A stretch of 64,000 nucleotides of DNA from Virgibacillus litoralis. GTDB lineage: Bacteria; Bacillota; Bacilli; Bacillales; Amphibacillaceae. Shown piece after piece: positions 27,381 to 38,366 of the stretch. Every line of letters starts with the position of its first letter. Positions within the stretch are counted from its first letter, which is position 1. The stretch is taken from the NCBI RefSeq assembly GCF_017873675.1, contig NZ_JAGGKK010000002.1, positions 186,001-250,000 of the forward strand. Reading direction: 5' to 3'. The position numbers and the translations under genes are program-made. The notes beneath the pieces are model-generated. The model searched no databases, had not been told where the DNA came from, and worked only from the letters and a program-made list of their open reading frames with translations.

Positions 27381-28319
27381 TTATTTTAATGTATTAAGTA
27401 CACTTTTAACTGATTCTGCTGATTTATCCAATGCAGACTTTTCTTCTTCAGTTAAGTCTAACTCAATGATTTCTTCAATTCCATTACCACCTAATATCGT
27501 TGGTACGCCAAGATAAATATCTTTATAACCATATTCACCTTCTAAATATGCTATTGATGGGAGTACACGACGTTGATCTTTCAGGATCGCTTCAGCCATT
27601 ACAGTTAAAGAAGCAGCTGGTGCATAATATGCACTGCCATTACCCAGTAGGCCAACTATCTCACCGCCGCCTTTACGAGTACGTGCAACTATTTCATCAA
27701 GACGCTCTTTTGAAATTAATTTTTCTAATGGAATTCCACCGGCATAGGAATAACGGATTAATGGAACCATGTCATCTCCATGGCCACCAAGAACAAAGCC
27801 TGTTATATCTTTTACAGAAAGGTTAAGTTCTTCTGCAACAAAAGTGCGAAAACGACCAGTATCAAGCACACCTGATTGACCAATAACGCGTTCTTTAGGA
27901 AAACCAGATTCCTTGAATGCTGTATATGTCATCGCATCGACAGGGTTTGATAGTACAACAATAATGGATTCTGGAGCATATTTTGCAATATCACTAGCGA
28001 CAGTCTTCATAATTTTAGCATTTGTATTTACCAAATCATCACGGCTCATACCAGGTTTTCGAGCGATACCTGCTGTAATGATTACAAGATCTGAGTCTTT
28101 TGTTTCTTCATAATTTGCAGTGCCAGTAATCTTTGCATCAAAGCCTTGCACAGGACTTGCTTCAAGCATGTCTAGCGCTTTACCTTTTGTTGGATCTTCC
28201 ATATCCGGAATATCGACCAAAACTACGTCTCCAAGTTCCTTTTGAGCCATCATTAAAGCGGTAGTAGCTCCAGTAAAGCCAGAGCCGATAACAGAAATCT
28301 TTTTACGTTTGATAGCCAT
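27381..28319 (-). CDS. mdh: malate dehydrogenase
   Basis: The 312-residue enzyme, the same length as B. subtilis Mdh, has the LDH-like NAD-binding motif [10 protein letters not shown] (about 10), substrate-binding arginines in [11 protein letters not shown], and the catalytic His in [11 protein letters not shown]. It oxidises malate to oxaloacetate in the TCA cycle. ATG 28319 lies 7 bp after AAGGGG; ATG 28322 is only 4 bp from it. It follows icd and ends the citZ-icd-mdh series. Confidence 0.98.
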   Translation of the reverse strand: MAIKRKKISVIGSGFTGATTALMMAQKELGDVVLVDIPDMEDPTKGKALDMLEASPVQGFDAKITGTANYEETKDSDLVIITAGIARKPGMSRDDLVNTNAKIMKTVASDIAKYAPESIIVVLSNPVDAMTYTAFKESGFPKERVIGQSGVLDTGRFRTFVAEELNLSVKDITGFVLGGHGDDMVPLIRYSYAGGIPLEKLISKERLDEIVARTRKGGGEIVGLLGNGSAYYAPAASLTVMAEAILKDQRRVLPSIAYLEGEYGYKDIYLGVPTILGGNGIEEIIELDLTEEEKSALDKSAESVKSVLNTLK

Positions 28320-28340
28320 CATTATACCCCTTCCAATAAG

Positions 28341-28402
28341 AAATTTATAATTTAGTTGCACTTATCCAGCATAAAAGTAGTATTACTCTCACAACTGCCA
28401 AA
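28341..28402 (+). repeat. dispersed repeat, copy E (degenerate)
   Basis: TTTAGTTGCACTTATCCAGC and a late ACAACTGCC align with the centre and end of the repeat consensus; the middle stem is largely lost. It lies between icd and mdh. Confidence 0.5.
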
Positions 28403-28430
28403 TCTATAAACTGCGAACTATCCAATAGCC

Positions 28431-28461
28431 GTACCCGGTCACTAAATATCTGACCGGGTAC
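28431..28461. other. perfect hairpin between icd and mdh
   Basis: GTACCCGGTCA (28431-28441) and TGACCGGGTAC (28451-28461) form an 11-bp perfect stem with a 9-nt loop. No T-run follows on the minus strand, so it looks more like an RNA-stabilising or processing stem than a strong terminator. Confidence 0.65.
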
Positions 28462-28475
28462 TTCCACTATTGTTA

Positions 28476-29747
28476 TTAGTCCATATTTTTAATTAGTTCA
28501 TCGCCGAATTCAGATGTTTTAACTTCTTTTGCACCGTCCATCATTCTGGCGAAATCATATGTTACAACTTTTGAACCAATGGTTTTATCCATTGCTTTTG
28601 TAATAAGATCTGCAGCTTCTCTCCATTCAAGATGTTCAAGCATTAATACAGCCGAAAGAATAACCGAGGATGGATTAACTTTATCCATTCCTGCATATTT
28701 CGGTGCAGTACCATGTGTTGCTTCAAAAATTGCATGACCAGTATCATAGTTGATGTTTGCTCCTGGAGCAATTCCAATTCCGCCAACCTGTGCTGCTAAA
28801 GCATCAGAAATATAGTCACCATTAAGATTCATTGTAGCAACAACATCAAATTCTTTAGGACGAGTTAGGATTTGTTGAAGGAATATATCAGCAATAGCGT
28901 CTTTTACAAGCAATCTTCCTGCAGCTACGGCTTCATCCTGTGCTTTATTCGCTGCATCCTTACCATCTTTTTCAACAATACGGTCATATTCAGCCCAAGT
29001 AAATACTTTATCACCATATTCTTGTTCTGCAACTTCATAACCCCAAGCCTTAAATGCACCTTCAGTATATTTCATGATGTTACCTTTATGTACTAAAGTC
29101 ACACTTTTACGTCCCTCGTTTAAAGCATACTCAATGCTTGAACGTACTAAACGCTTTGTTCCTTCTTCAGATACTGGTTTCACACCAATTCCTGAAGTTT
29201 CTGGAAAGCGGATATTGTTAACATCCATCTCGTTTTTCAAAAAGTCAATTACTTTTTTTGCTTCTGCAGACCCTTTTTGCCACTCAATGCCAGCATAAAT
29301 GTCCTCTGTATTTTCACGAAAAATGACCATGTCAACATCTTCAGGACGTTTAACTGGTGATGGAACACCGTCGAAATAGCGAACGGGACGTAAACAAGTG
29401 AATAAATCCAATTCCTGACGCAAAGCAACGTTTAACGAACGAATTCCGCCGCCGATTGGTGTTGTAAGTGGTCCTTTAATTGCAATTTTATATTTATCAA
29501 TCATGTCAAGTGTGTCCTGTGGAAGCCATTCGCCAGTTTTATCGTAAGCTTTTTGACCGGCATATACTTCAGTCCACTCAATTTCTTTTTCACCGTTATA
29601 CGCTTTCTTAACGGATGCTTCGATTACTTTACGTGCTGCAGCCCAGATATCCGGTCCAGTACCGTCACCCTCAATAAATGGAACAATTGGGCGGTTCGGA
29701 ACATTCATCTTTCCATTCTCAACTGTAATTTTTTCTCCTTGTGTCAT
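28476..29747 (-). CDS. icd: NADP-dependent isocitrate dehydrogenase
   Basis: The 423-residue enzyme equals the B. subtilis Icd length. It shows the substrate and phosphorylation-site loop [13 protein letters not shown] and the metal site [17 protein letters not shown]. It decarboxylates isocitrate to 2-oxoglutarate. ATG 29747 has AGGAGG 9 bp upstream; the longer frame is unlikely. It is the middle gene of citZ-icd-mdh, 145 bp downstream of citZ. Confidence 0.98.
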   Translation of the reverse strand: MTQGEKITVENGKMNVPNRPIVPFIEGDGTGPDIWAAARKVIEASVKKAYNGEKEIEWTEVYAGQKAYDKTGEWLPQDTLDMIDKYKIAIKGPLTTPIGGGIRSLNVALRQELDLFTCLRPVRYFDGVPSPVKRPEDVDMVIFRENTEDIYAGIEWQKGSAEAKKVIDFLKNEMDVNNIRFPETSGIGVKPVSEEGTKRLVRSSIEYALNEGRKSVTLVHKGNIMKYTEGAFKAWGYEVAEQEYGDKVFTWAEYDRIVEKDGKDAANKAQDEAVAAGRLLVKDAIADIFLQQILTRPKEFDVVATMNLNGDYISDALAAQVGGIGIAPGANINYDTGHAIFEATHGTAPKYAGMDKVNPSSVILSAVLMLEHLEWREAADLITKAMDKTIGSKVVTYDFARMMDGAKEVKTSEFGDELIKNMD

Positions 29748-29892
29748 AAAAAAATACCTCCTAGTCATCTTCATACATGATTATTTTATCATAAATAAGC
29801 TTTGTCATGGTAATAGCCGATTTGAGTTGCGATCTGTATGATACAGAACTAACATGTGGCGTTCACATACAAGCCCTTATCTCTATCAAGTT

Positions 29893-31008
29893 CTAGCGAT
29901 CTTCAATCGGTTTGTAATCTTGTGTTTTTGGACCAACATATTCAGCTCGCGGGCGGATTAAACGGTTGTTATCATACTGTTCAAGAATATGAGCTAACCA
30001 TCCGGAAACTCGGCTTGTAGCAAAAATTGGTGTGAATAAATCATGGTCAATACCCAGGCTATGGTAAACAGAAGCTGAATAAAAATCAACATTTGCCGGG
30101 AGACCTTTTTCTTCTTTAATGAAGTCTTCAATTTTTACAGACATATTATACCATTTTGACTGTCCACTTGTTTTTGTTAATTCTTTTGACATACGTTTCA
30201 AGTGTTTCGCTCTTGGGTCACCATTCTTATACACCCGATGTCCCATTCCCATTATTTTTTCTTTGTTTGCTATTTTTTCTTTAATATGCGGAATTGCGTT
30301 TTCCTCTTCGCCGATATCAGTTAACATTTTCATAACTCGCTCATTGGCACCACCATGCAATGGTCCTTTTAATGCGCCAATTGCAGCTGTTACACCAGAA
30401 TAAATATCTGATAATGTTGCTACACATACTCTTGCTGTAAATGTAGAAGCATTTAGTTCATGATCAGCATGAAGTACTAAAGCTTTATTGATTGCTTCTA
30501 CTTCAACATCTTTTGCTTCTTCACCATTTAACATGTACAAGAAGTTAGCCGCAAAGCCTAAATCTTTTTTAGGTTTAACTGGTTCTTTTCCTTGACGGAT
30601 ACGAGCAAACGCAGTAACGATGGTAGCGATTTTAGCTTGCAGACGCAGTGCTTTTCGTTTATTTGCTGCTTCCTCCATCACATCAGACTCTTCATCATAT
30701 AAGCCAAGTATTGATACCGCAGTACGCAGTGCAGCCATTGGATGAACTGTTGACAAATCATATGAACGCAAATGATCGATAACAGCTTCAGGCAGCTCCA
30801 TATTAGATGCTAATTCAGCTTTAAAAGTGTCAAGCTCTGACTTTGTTGGTAGCTTTAGATTCCATAACAAATAAACTACCTCTTCAAAACTTGAGTTCTC
30901 TGCTAAATCGTCAATTCTATAACCAACATATGTTAGTTGGTCATCGATAATAGAACTAACCGACGACTGAGTTGCGACAACTCCTTCAAGCCCTTTAGTG
31001 GTTGTCAT
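29893..31008 (-). CDS. citZ: citrate synthase
   Basis: The 371-residue enzyme carries the citrate synthase motifs GALKGPLHGGANERVM (active-site His), MGMGHRVYKNGDPRAKHL (second His) and a late Asp in VDFYSASVYH. It condenses oxaloacetate with acetyl-CoA. It is the first gene of the TCA cluster citZ-icd-mdh. GGAGAGGG precedes the ATG. A -35-like TTGTTC and TATATT pair lies near 31095-31125 on the minus strand but is weak. Confidence 0.98.
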   Translation of the reverse strand: MTTTKGLEGVVATQSSVSSIIDDQLTYVGYRIDDLAENSSFEEVVYLLWNLKLPTKSELDTFKAELASNMELPEAVIDHLRSYDLSTVHPMAALRTAVSILGLYDEESDVMEEAANKRKALRLQAKIATIVTAFARIRQGKEPVKPKKDLGFAANFLYMLNGEEAKDVEVEAINKALVLHADHELNASTFTARVCVATLSDIYSGVTAAIGALKGPLHGGANERVMKMLTDIGEEENAIPHIKEKIANKEKIMGMGHRVYKNGDPRAKHLKRMSKELTKTSGQSKWYNMSVKIEDFIKEEKGLPANVDFYSASVYHSLGIDHDLFTPIFATSRVSGWLAHILEQYDNNRLIRPRAEYVGPKTQDYKPIEDR

Positions 31009-31135
31009 AACAAACCCTCTCCTTTTTCTATTAAATATTCACTAATTTAGGATAAATTAACTATTAATTACATTTGACAATATTCTTACAATATAACATT
31101 GTCATCCCCATGAACAATTATAAAGTATTATGAAC

Positions 31136-31261
31136 TCAATGTGAATTGAAACCGGTTAAATTCGCCAATATTTTTATTTTAAGCAAACGATATAACAGCC
31201 CCTTATTCTGCTTTAATACTTTAATTAACTGTTCTATGTCTATTTTTTCATTCTTTATCAT
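31136..31261 (-). CDS. possible 41-aa small ORF between citZ and ytvI
   Basis: An open frame runs from ATG 31261 to TGA 31136 and encodes a Lys/Ile/Leu-rich basic peptide with a possible amphipathic helix. There is no ribosome site before the start and the sequence resembles AT-rich chance coding. It is listed because the 299-bp gap (31009-31307) otherwise holds only promoter sequence. Confidence 0.2.
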   Translation of the reverse strand: MIKNEKIDIEQLIKVLKQNKGLLYRLLKIKILANLTGFNSH

Positions 31262-31307
31262 ATGTAACATAGTAAACGAATGAATTGATGTATATGGAGG
31301 GTTTGAA

Positions 31308-32417
31308 TTGTACAAGCATAAACTTTATCAGCTATTAAGGTTCTTCATAGTGATTTTTACCTTTGCAGCTATATATTTTATCCTCCAATTAACAGTTCCA
31401 TCTTTTTATCCATTTCTCCTCGCCATCGTACTATCACTAATTATGAATCCGTTCGTAACATTTTTGGAAGAAAGAATAAGGATACCACGTGTCATTGCTA
31501 CACTTATGGTAATGGCTGTTGCCTTTTTGATTTTGATTGGACTTTTAATATTTATTATTACGGAATTAATCCAAGGAACAACATACTTAGCAGAAAATAT
31601 TCCAACTCACTTTCGCACATTTATTTTTATTATGGAGGATCTAATAAATGAATACCTCTTACCTTTATATCATAAACTTACTTCATTTTTTCATACATTA
31701 AATCCCACTCAGCAGGAGACCATTAGTACTAATCTAAAGCAGATTATTAATAAGCTTGCTTCGTTGGGAACAAATTTCCTGCAGAATATATTATTACAGA
31801 TTCCATTGACATTAACTTTATTGCCTGGATCAATTACTTTATTTATATTTACTTTAATTGCAACTTTTATCATCACAAACGATTGGAACAATCTTGTTCA
31901 ATTATTTAAAAAAATGATACCCGAAACTGTGCATGAAACTAGCATGAACATATGGAATCATTTGCAAAAAGCTATGTTTGGATTTTTGAAAGCACAATTA
32001 TTACTCATCTCGATAACAGCCTTCATCATTTTTATTGGACTGGTTATTTTCAAAGTTGAATATGCATTAACAATTACTTTAATTGCTGCACTTGCTGATA
32101 TTCTCCCACTCGTTGGTACTGGAATCATATTTATTCCATGGATTCTCTATCTATTTTTAACAGCAAACTACTCACTAACTATTTCAATAACAATTTTATA
32201 TATGATTGTGGTAGTTCAACGGCAACTGTTCGAACCAAAAATATTATCCAGTAATATAGATTTAAATCCACTTGCAGCACTTGTAGCTTTATTTGCAGGC
32301 ATACAAATTTGGGGTTTTTCAGGTTTATTTATCGGACCTATTCTATTAATTATTGGCAATGCTTTTTACCAAGCTGGCGTTTTTAATCAGATAGGGCAGT
32401 TTATAAAAGGTCCATGA
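31308..32417 (+). CDS. ytvI: AI-2E family membrane protein (YtvI), TTG start
   Basis: The 369-residue protein has about seven or eight membrane helices and the AI-2E/PerM family layout, with conserved LADILPLVGTGIIFIPW (about 263) and the GLFIGPILL segment near the end. B. subtilis YtvI is a sporulation-associated membrane protein; transported substrate is unknown. It starts at TTG, with GGAGGG 6 bp upstream and no nearby in-frame ATG. Its strand is opposite to its neighbours. Confidence 0.93.
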   Translation: MYKHKLYQLLRFFIVIFTFAAIYFILQLTVPSFYPFLLAIVLSLIMNPFVTFLEERIRIPRVIATLMVMAVAFLILIGLLIFIITELIQGTTYLAENIPTHFRTFIFIMEDLINEYLLPLYHKLTSFFHTLNPTQQETISTNLKQIINKLASLGTNFLQNILLQIPLTLTLLPGSITLFIFTLIATFIITNDWNNLVQLFKKMIPETVHETSMNIWNHLQKAMFGFLKAQLLLISITAFIIFIGLVIFKVEYALTITLIAALADILPLVGTGIIFIPWILYLFLTANYSLTISITILYMIVVVQRQLFEPKILSSNIDLNPLAALVALFAGIQIWGFSGLFIGPILLIIGNAFYQAGVFNQIGQFIKGP

Positions 32418-32465
32418 ATACTCCCACCACTTACTCGCCCTCCGGCTTCGCTGAAGTGGGGGTTT
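32418..32465 (-). mobile_element. right-end hairpin and guide-RNA-like region of a degraded IS200/IS605-type element
   Basis: Directly after the TnpB fragment stop, the minus strand contains CCCCCACTT and AAGTGGTGGG arms enclosing CTTCAGCGAAG, a subterminal imperfect palindrome typical of IS605-type ends. In intact elements this end overlaps the omega/re-RNA that guides TnpB. No left end is seen in the window, so the element is not mobile by itself. Confidence 0.6.
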
Positions 32466-32688
32466 TTAACGTAACGTCTTGCAGAGACGCATAACGTTAG
32501 TGGGGTTGACACGTATGGCATCGCCATCTATAAAGCTTGCTTTGGATGTGTAGTACTCTTCTGTAGTTACTACTGTAATTCCATGTTTTTTCGCCTTATA
32601 TGTAATCATGGGAGTCAGCATGGCGTTTGGGATACTTACAAAGTTCTGTTTGTTTCGTTTCCCATTCCTGTCTCTGGTCTTTGCCCTT
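32466..32688 (-). pseudogene. C-terminal fragment of a TnpB (IS200/IS605 OrfB) protein
   Basis: A 73-codon frame reads through GKRNKQNFVSIPNAM, TYKAKKHGITVVTTEE and TSKASFIDGD to a stop at 32466. These match the conserved end of TnpB: the NQNFV and YKA helix, the TEE and TSK(A/C)S motif. The usual zinc-ribbon cysteine of TSKCS is Ala and the frame is closed by a TGA just upstream, with the RuvC and N-terminal parts missing. It is a decayed remnant between ytvI and fxsA. Confidence 0.75.
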
Positions 32689-32735
32689 CAGGTTCCTTGA
32701 AGATGGGGTACTCTTGACTAAGTAGATAGATTTTT

Positions 32736-33125
32736 CTACCATTTTCGGTAGATGATTTTTCCTTTGTTTATCCTATCTTTGAAGAATCGTTGAAGCATTA
32801 GCTTAAAAGGTCCTCTCGTAAACGGAAGCACCAGCGTAAATCCAACAGCATCTGTTATGAAGCCAGGTGAAAATAAAAAGACTGCTCCGACAAATATACA
32901 AATGCCATCTACAATTTCATGAGCCGGGACCTGACCATAGCTCATTGATTGCTGTGCGCGATTCCAAGTGTCAATTCCTTGATTCTTAGCAATTGTCACC
33001 CCTACAACACCGGTAAGTAAAATTAAGCCTACAACCCACCAAGGACCAATAATGCCGCCAATCCAAATAAACACTCCAATTTCCATCGCAGGTAAAATTA
33101 GAAGTGCCAGTAACAACCAACGCAT
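32736..33125 (-). CDS. fxsA: FxsA family membrane protein
   Basis: The 129-residue protein has three to four membrane segments and the FxsA core: PAMEIGVFIWIGGIIG and LFSPGFITDAVGF, ending in a basic tail. E. coli FxsA modulates F exclusion of phage T7; the role in Bacillus is unknown. ATG 33125 is used because AAAGGGTG lies 6 bp upstream, rather than a GTG at 33134. Position beside pyk matches B. subtilis ytzA. Confidence 0.93.
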   Translation of the reverse strand: MRWLLLALLILPAMEIGVFIWIGGIIGPWWVVGLILLTGVVGVTIAKNQGIDTWNRAQQSMSYGQVPAHEIVDGICIFVGAVFLFSPGFITDAVGFTLVLPFTRGPFKLMLQRFFKDRINKGKIIYRKW

Positions 33126-33151
33126 AGATTTCACCCTTTCTTACATTCTAT

Positions 33152-33190
33152 GTGTAGAAAAAGAAGGGATAATCCCTTCTTTTTCTACAC
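33152..33190. terminator. long perfect hairpin between pyk and fxsA
   Basis: An 18-bp perfect stem (33152-33169 with 33173-33190) closes a 3-nt loop. The stem carries the A/T tracts internally. It can form in either transcript and probably ends or processes the pyk-side message. Confidence 0.7.
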
Positions 33191-33343
33191 TCTATTTCAT
33201 TTAACTATAATAGATATGACCCGATTCGATTTCGCTCTTCGCATACCTTTTGATTTAAAGAAGATTGGCTAAGACCGTCCGCAATGTCAACAATGCGCGG
33301 TAACAGTCCAAACATCGCTTAATCGGTGTTTTAGCTTTAGAGT

Positions 33344-35104
33344 CTATAGTACACTTGCATGTCCTTTGTATATATCGCCTTTTGCACCGTCAATTGTAAT
33401 ATCTTCACCATCTTCAATTAGATTGAATACATCATTAACACCGACAATAACCGGAATTCCAAGACTTAATCCGACAACAGCAGCATGAGAAGTCAAACCG
33501 CCTTCCTGCGTCACAATTCCACTTGCTTTTTCAATTGCTTCCATCATGTCACGGTCTGTTCCATACGTTACAAGAATGTCATTTTCACTCAGTCTTTCTA
33601 TGGCTTCTTTAGAATTCTTGGCAACAATTGCTTTTCCATATGCGTTACCACGTCCAATTCCTTGTCCTTTAGCCATAACATCACCTATCACATGCACTTT
33701 CATTAAGTTAGTTGTGCCACTTTCACCAACTGGAACACCTGCTGTAATAAGAACTCTGCTACCACGCTCAAAGAGGTTAGTACTTAATCCTCTATCAACT
33801 GCGATGTCCAGCATTTCATCAGTGGAGTGTGCTTTTTGTCCCATGATTGAATGAACACCCCAAACTAAGGCAAGTTGACGGTTAACTAAATCTGAAAAAG
33901 TAACTGCAACTATAGGTGATTTTGGACGATACTTTGAAATCATTCGAGCAGTATGCCCACTTTCTGTTGGGGTTATGATTGCACCAACAGACAAATTCAT
34001 AGCTGTGTGTGTGACCGACTGACTAATTGCATCTGTTATAGTCATATCAACGGATTTTGAACGATTAGTTAATATCAATTTATGATCCAGACCAGACTCA
34101 GCCTTCAAAGCAATGTTACTCATTGTTTGAACAGATTCTACTGGATAATTTCCTGCAGCAGTTTCCCCTGACAACATGATTGCGTCAGTCCCATCAAAAA
34201 TTGCATTGGCGACATCTGATGCCTCTGCACGAGTAGGTCTAGGATTACGCTCCATCGAATCAAGCATTTGTGTCGCAGTTATTACCGGTTTACCTGCTGT
34301 GTTACATTTCTTAATTAAGTCCTTTTGTACTAAAGGAACATCCTCAGGTGGTATTTCCACACCCAAGTCTCCACGAGCGACCATTAAGCCATCACTTACT
34401 TCAAGTATAGATTCTATATTGTCTACACCCTCTTGGTTTTCTATTTTAGGGATTATATGAATCTGTGTAGCATTATGCTTTTCCAATAACTCTCTTATTT
34501 CTAGAATATCTGACGGACGACGAACAAATGATGCCGCAATAAAATCTACACCCTGCTCAATTCCAAATTCAATATCCTGTGCATCTTTTTCTGTTATACC
34601 AGGTAAGTTTACGCTCACGTTTGGAACGTTTACCCCTTTTTTATTTTTTATCGTACCTGAATTCAATGGCTTCGTTTTAATTTCTTTATTTGAGTAGTCA
34701 ATTTCTAGTACTTCCAACTCAATTAATCCATCATCCAAAAGTATTTTTGACCCAACATGCACATCATCAATCAGACCTTGGTAAGTAATTGAAAAACGTT
34801 CTGAATTACCTATTATTTCATCCATTGATACATAAACAGTTGTACCCTCAATTAACTCTGCTTCTCCATTTTCAAAAGAACCTGTTCTAATCTCCGGACC
34901 TTTTGTATCTAAAAGAATAGCAGTTGTTTTCCCCAGCTTTTCCGATGTCTCTTTAATATTTTTTATACGATGCCCATGTTCATCGTAATCACCATGGGAA
35001 AAATTCAGACGTGCAACATTCATTCCTGATTCAATCAATTGTTCTAGTGTTTCTGTCGACTCAGAAGCTGGTCCAATCGTACAAACAATCTTTGTTTTTC
35101 GCAT
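33344..35104 (-). CDS. pyk: pyruvate kinase with C-terminal phosphohistidine-like domain
   Basis: The 586-residue enzyme starts [14 protein letters not shown] and contains the active-site lysine loop [10 protein letters not shown] and the [10 protein letters not shown] motif. After the kinase core (about 1-470), a PEP-utilising-enzyme-type domain carries [11 protein letters not shown] with its His; this extra domain is normal in Bacillus Pyk. It converts PEP to pyruvate with ATP formation. ATG 35104 follows AAAGGAGG. It is 22 bp after pfkA, forming a pfkA-pyk operon. Confidence 0.98.
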   Translation of the reverse strand: MRKTKIVCTIGPASESTETLEQLIESGMNVARLNFSHGDYDEHGHRIKNIKETSEKLGKTTAILLDTKGPEIRTGSFENGEAELIEGTTVYVSMDEIIGNSERFSITYQGLIDDVHVGSKILLDDGLIELEVLEIDYSNKEIKTKPLNSGTIKNKKGVNVPNVSVNLPGITEKDAQDIEFGIEQGVDFIAASFVRRPSDILEIRELLEKHNATQIHIIPKIENQEGVDNIESILEVSDGLMVARGDLGVEIPPEDVPLVQKDLIKKCNTAGKPVITATQMLDSMERNPRPTRAEASDVANAIFDGTDAIMLSGETAAGNYPVESVQTMSNIALKAESGLDHKLILTNRSKSVDMTITDAISQSVTHTAMNLSVGAIITPTESGHTARMISKYRPKSPIVAVTFSDLVNRQLALVWGVHSIMGQKAHSTDEMLDIAVDRGLSTNLFERGSRVLITAGVPVGESGTTNLMKVHVIGDVMAKGQGIGRGNAYGKAIVAKNSKEAIERLSENDILVTYGTDRDMMEAIEKASGIVTQEGGLTSHAAVVGLSLGIPVIVGVNDVFNLIEDGEDITIDGAKGDIYKGHASVL

Positions 35105-35126
35105 TTTGTTTCCTCCTTTACAGTCG

Positions 35127-36110
<984 letters not shown>

Positions 36111-36115
36111 TTATT

Positions 36116-36194
36116 TTAGAAAACTAAGCCTTAATAATGATAAGCCTTGCACTTATACAGATAAGCAAGTATTATACTTTCTTATCTGCTAAAG
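36116..36194 (+). repeat. dispersed two-hairpin repeat, copy F (compensatory stem)
   Basis: It begins TTAGAAAACTAAGCCTTAAT. Here the long stem is CAGATAAG with CTTATCTG, instead of the consensus GCAGTAAG with CTTAACTGC, so both arms have changed together. The 190-bp gap between accA and pfkA holds this copy and the accA terminator. Confidence 0.8.
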
Positions 36195-36246
36195 ATAATT
36201 TGAAATATAGAAAATATCAATTATTTAAGCCATAACAATGACTAAA

Positions 36247-36266
36247 AGGTTGACAATTGTCAACCT
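36247..36266 (-). terminator. terminator of accDA
   Basis: The sequence is a perfect 20-bp palindrome (AGGTTGACAA and its complement), giving a stable hairpin followed by TTTT on the minus strand. It lies 11 bp past the accA stop. Confidence 0.75.
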
Positions 36267-36276
36267 CATTAATCGT

Positions 36277-37233
36277 CTATATCTCTTTATATTCACCAAT
36301 TTGTTTATATTTTTCCCATCTCTTCTCAAGTAATTCATCCGACTGCAGTACACTTAATTCCTTAAGGGACTTCTCTAACACAAAATTGATATTTTCAGCC
36401 TGGAGCATTACATCACGATGTGCGCCACCCTTTGGCTCGTCAATAATCTGATCAATAACTCCCAGCTTCTTCAAATCATAGGAAGTAATTTTCATTGTTT
36501 CTGCTGCTTTCTTCGCAAGACCTGAATCCTTCCACAATAATGCGGCTGCCCCTTCAGGTGAAATAACCGAATATGTTGAGTTCTCAAGCATGTGGATATG
36601 ATCTCCAACACCCAATCCCAACGCTCCGCCACTTCCACCTTCACCAATGACAATGCAAACAATTGGAACAGTAAGTCCAGCCATTTCCATTAAATTATGA
36701 GCAATTGCTTCACTCTGTCCACGCTCTTCCGCTGCTTTACCAGGATATGCTCCTTTTGTATCGATAAAACTAATAATCGGACGGTTAAACTTCTCTGCCT
36801 GACGCATATGTCTTAACGCTTTTCGGTATCCTTCAGGATGTGGCATTCCAAAATTCCGATGAATATTTTCTTTTGTTCCTTTTCCACGCTGGTGACCAAT
36901 TACAGTCACAGGATTGCCTTGATAAAGTGCTATTCCAGAGACAATGGCAGCATCATCACCATATAAGCGATCGCCATGGAATTCTATGAAGTCAGTAAAT
37001 ATTTCCTCAATATAATCCAACGTTGTCGGCCTTTCCTGATGCCTTGCCATTTGTACTCGGTCCCACGGCTGCAGATTACCATAAATATCATTTTCCAATA
37101 TTTCAAGCCGCTTCTCAAGTGTACTTATTTCATCTGTTAAATCTATTTCACTATCTTCTGTAAACCCTTTTAACTCAGCAATTTTTTCTTTAAGATTGAC
37201 GATTGGCTTTTCAAAATCAAGCACTTGTTTCAT
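36277..37233 (-). CDS. accA: acetyl-CoA carboxylase carboxyltransferase subunit alpha
   Basis: The 318-residue subunit has the N-terminal coiled region and the crotonase-fold carboxyltransferase domain with [28 protein letters not shown] and [10 protein letters not shown]. With AccD it transfers carboxyl from biotin to acetyl-CoA to make malonyl-CoA. Its start overlaps the accD stop by 4 bp (ATGA). Confidence 0.98.
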   Translation of the reverse strand: MKQVLDFEKPIVNLKEKIAELKGFTEDSEIDLTDEISTLEKRLEILENDIYGNLQPWDRVQMARHQERPTTLDYIEEIFTDFIEFHGDRLYGDDAAIVSGIALYQGNPVTVIGHQRGKGTKENIHRNFGMPHPEGYRKALRHMRQAEKFNRPIISFIDTKGAYPGKAAEERGQSEAIAHNLMEMAGLTVPIVCIVIGEGGSGGALGLGVGDHIHMLENSTYSVISPEGAAALLWKDSGLAKKAAETMKITSYDLKKLGVIDQIIDEPKGGAHRDVMLQAENINFVLEKSLKELSVLQSDELLEKRWEKYKQIGEYKEI

Positions 37234-38093
37234 GAGGTTTCTCCACCCTTTCCATGCATTTTAAGTAATGTGGTTAAGAGGGATTTCACTTCATGGCGAT
37301 GAACAACTTTATCAAGCTGGCCATGCTTTAATAAAAATTCTGCAGTTTGAAAATCATCTGGAAGTTTTTCACGAATAGTTTGTTCAATGATTCGTCGACC
37401 GGCAAACCCTATTAAAGCTCCAGGTTCTGCGAAGTTATAATCACCCAATGAAGCAAAACTCGCGGAGACACCACCAGTAGTTGGGTGTGTCATAACCGAA
37501 ATCATTAATCCTCCTGCTTCGGAAAATCGCTTAATCGCTATAGAAGTTTTTGTCATTTGCATAAGGCTTAGAACACCTTCCTGCATCCTGGCACCACCAG
37601 AAGCAGTAAAAATTATAAAAGGCAATGACTCTTCTTTAGCATTCTCAATTGCACGAGCAATTTTTTCGCCCATTACTGAGCCCATACTCCCCATTCGAAA
37701 ACTAGCATCCATAACGCCGAAAACTGTAGGTTGTCCATCAATTGTGCCTTTACCAGTTACCACACCTTCATTAAGACCGGTTTTAATACGGTCTTTTTCT
37801 ACTTTTTCCTCATATCCCGGAAATTCTAATGGGTTAGTTGTTGTCAATTGTTTGTCCCATTCTTCAAACGTACCCTCATCAAATAGACTTCCGATACGTT
37901 CCCAGGCTGTTAATGATTGATGATAATCACAATTAGGACAGACATTTAGGTTTTTTTGCATTTCTTTTCGATAATATATTTTATGACATCCACTGCATTT
38001 CTTCATTAATCCTTCTGGTACCTCGAGTTTACCTTGTTCACTCGGGATAGAAGCATATTTTTTTTTCTTCTTGCCAAAAAAATCCTTAAGCAA
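37230..38093 (-). CDS. accD: acetyl-CoA carboxylase carboxyltransferase subunit beta, TTG start
   Basis: The 287-residue subunit has an N-terminal zinc ribbon (CSGCHKIYY and CPNCDYH) and the carboxyltransferase core with GGARMQEG and [14 protein letters not shown]. The start is TTG 38093, 7 bp after AAAGGAGG, giving the N-terminus [15 protein letters not shown] that matches B. subtilis AccD. The longer frame to 38129 would extend through the ribosome site. It is coupled to accA. Confidence 0.96.
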   Translation of the reverse strand: MLKDFFGKKKKKYASIPSEQGKLEVPEGLMKKCSGCHKIYYRKEMQKNLNVCPNCDYHQSLTAWERIGSLFDEGTFEEWDKQLTTTNPLEFPGYEEKVEKDRIKTGLNEGVVTGKGTIDGQPTVFGVMDASFRMGSMGSVMGEKIARAIENAKEESLPFIIFTASGGARMQEGVLSLMQMTKTSIAIKRFSEAGGLMISVMTHPTTGGVSASFASLGDYNFAEPGALIGFAGRRIIEQTIREKLPDDFQTAEFLLKHGQLDKVVHRHEVKSLLTTLLKMHGKGGETS

Positions 38094-38175
38094 GGTGATT
38101 CCTCCTTTTCTAACAAACCCAGACAACAAGCAGGAAGTAAAACCTTCATGTCGTTTTCATATACTATAACGAACC

Positions 38176-38192
38176 ACACCTGAAAAAGGTGT
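38176..38192. promoter_or_regulatory. inverted repeat in the accDA promoter region
   Basis: ACACCT-N5-AGGTGT lies directly after a TTGACA (minus strand 38195-38190) and before TATAGT/TATATG sequences, so it overlaps the likely promoter of accDA. It could be an operator for an unidentified regulator. The rest of the 38094-38366 gap shows no other clear element. Confidence 0.45.
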
Positions 38193-38366
38193 CAAAAATC
38201 GTCGACAAAATAATTTTTTTCTAATGACTCAATTTCATAATTCAATAAAAAAGCAGTAAATCCAAACTATTTGTAATATGTGCTATACCTGCTGATTTCC
38301 TCTGCGAGCGGGTACTTTCACTCACCGGTACAAGTGCGAGTTAGGACAAATGATGATTACAAGTAT

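Noticed and set aside
31085-31130. CcpC operator (ATAA-N7-TTAT) upstream of citZ
   Set aside because: Only an imperfect ATAATACTTTATAAT is found with the wrong spacing, so control by CcpC cannot be claimed.
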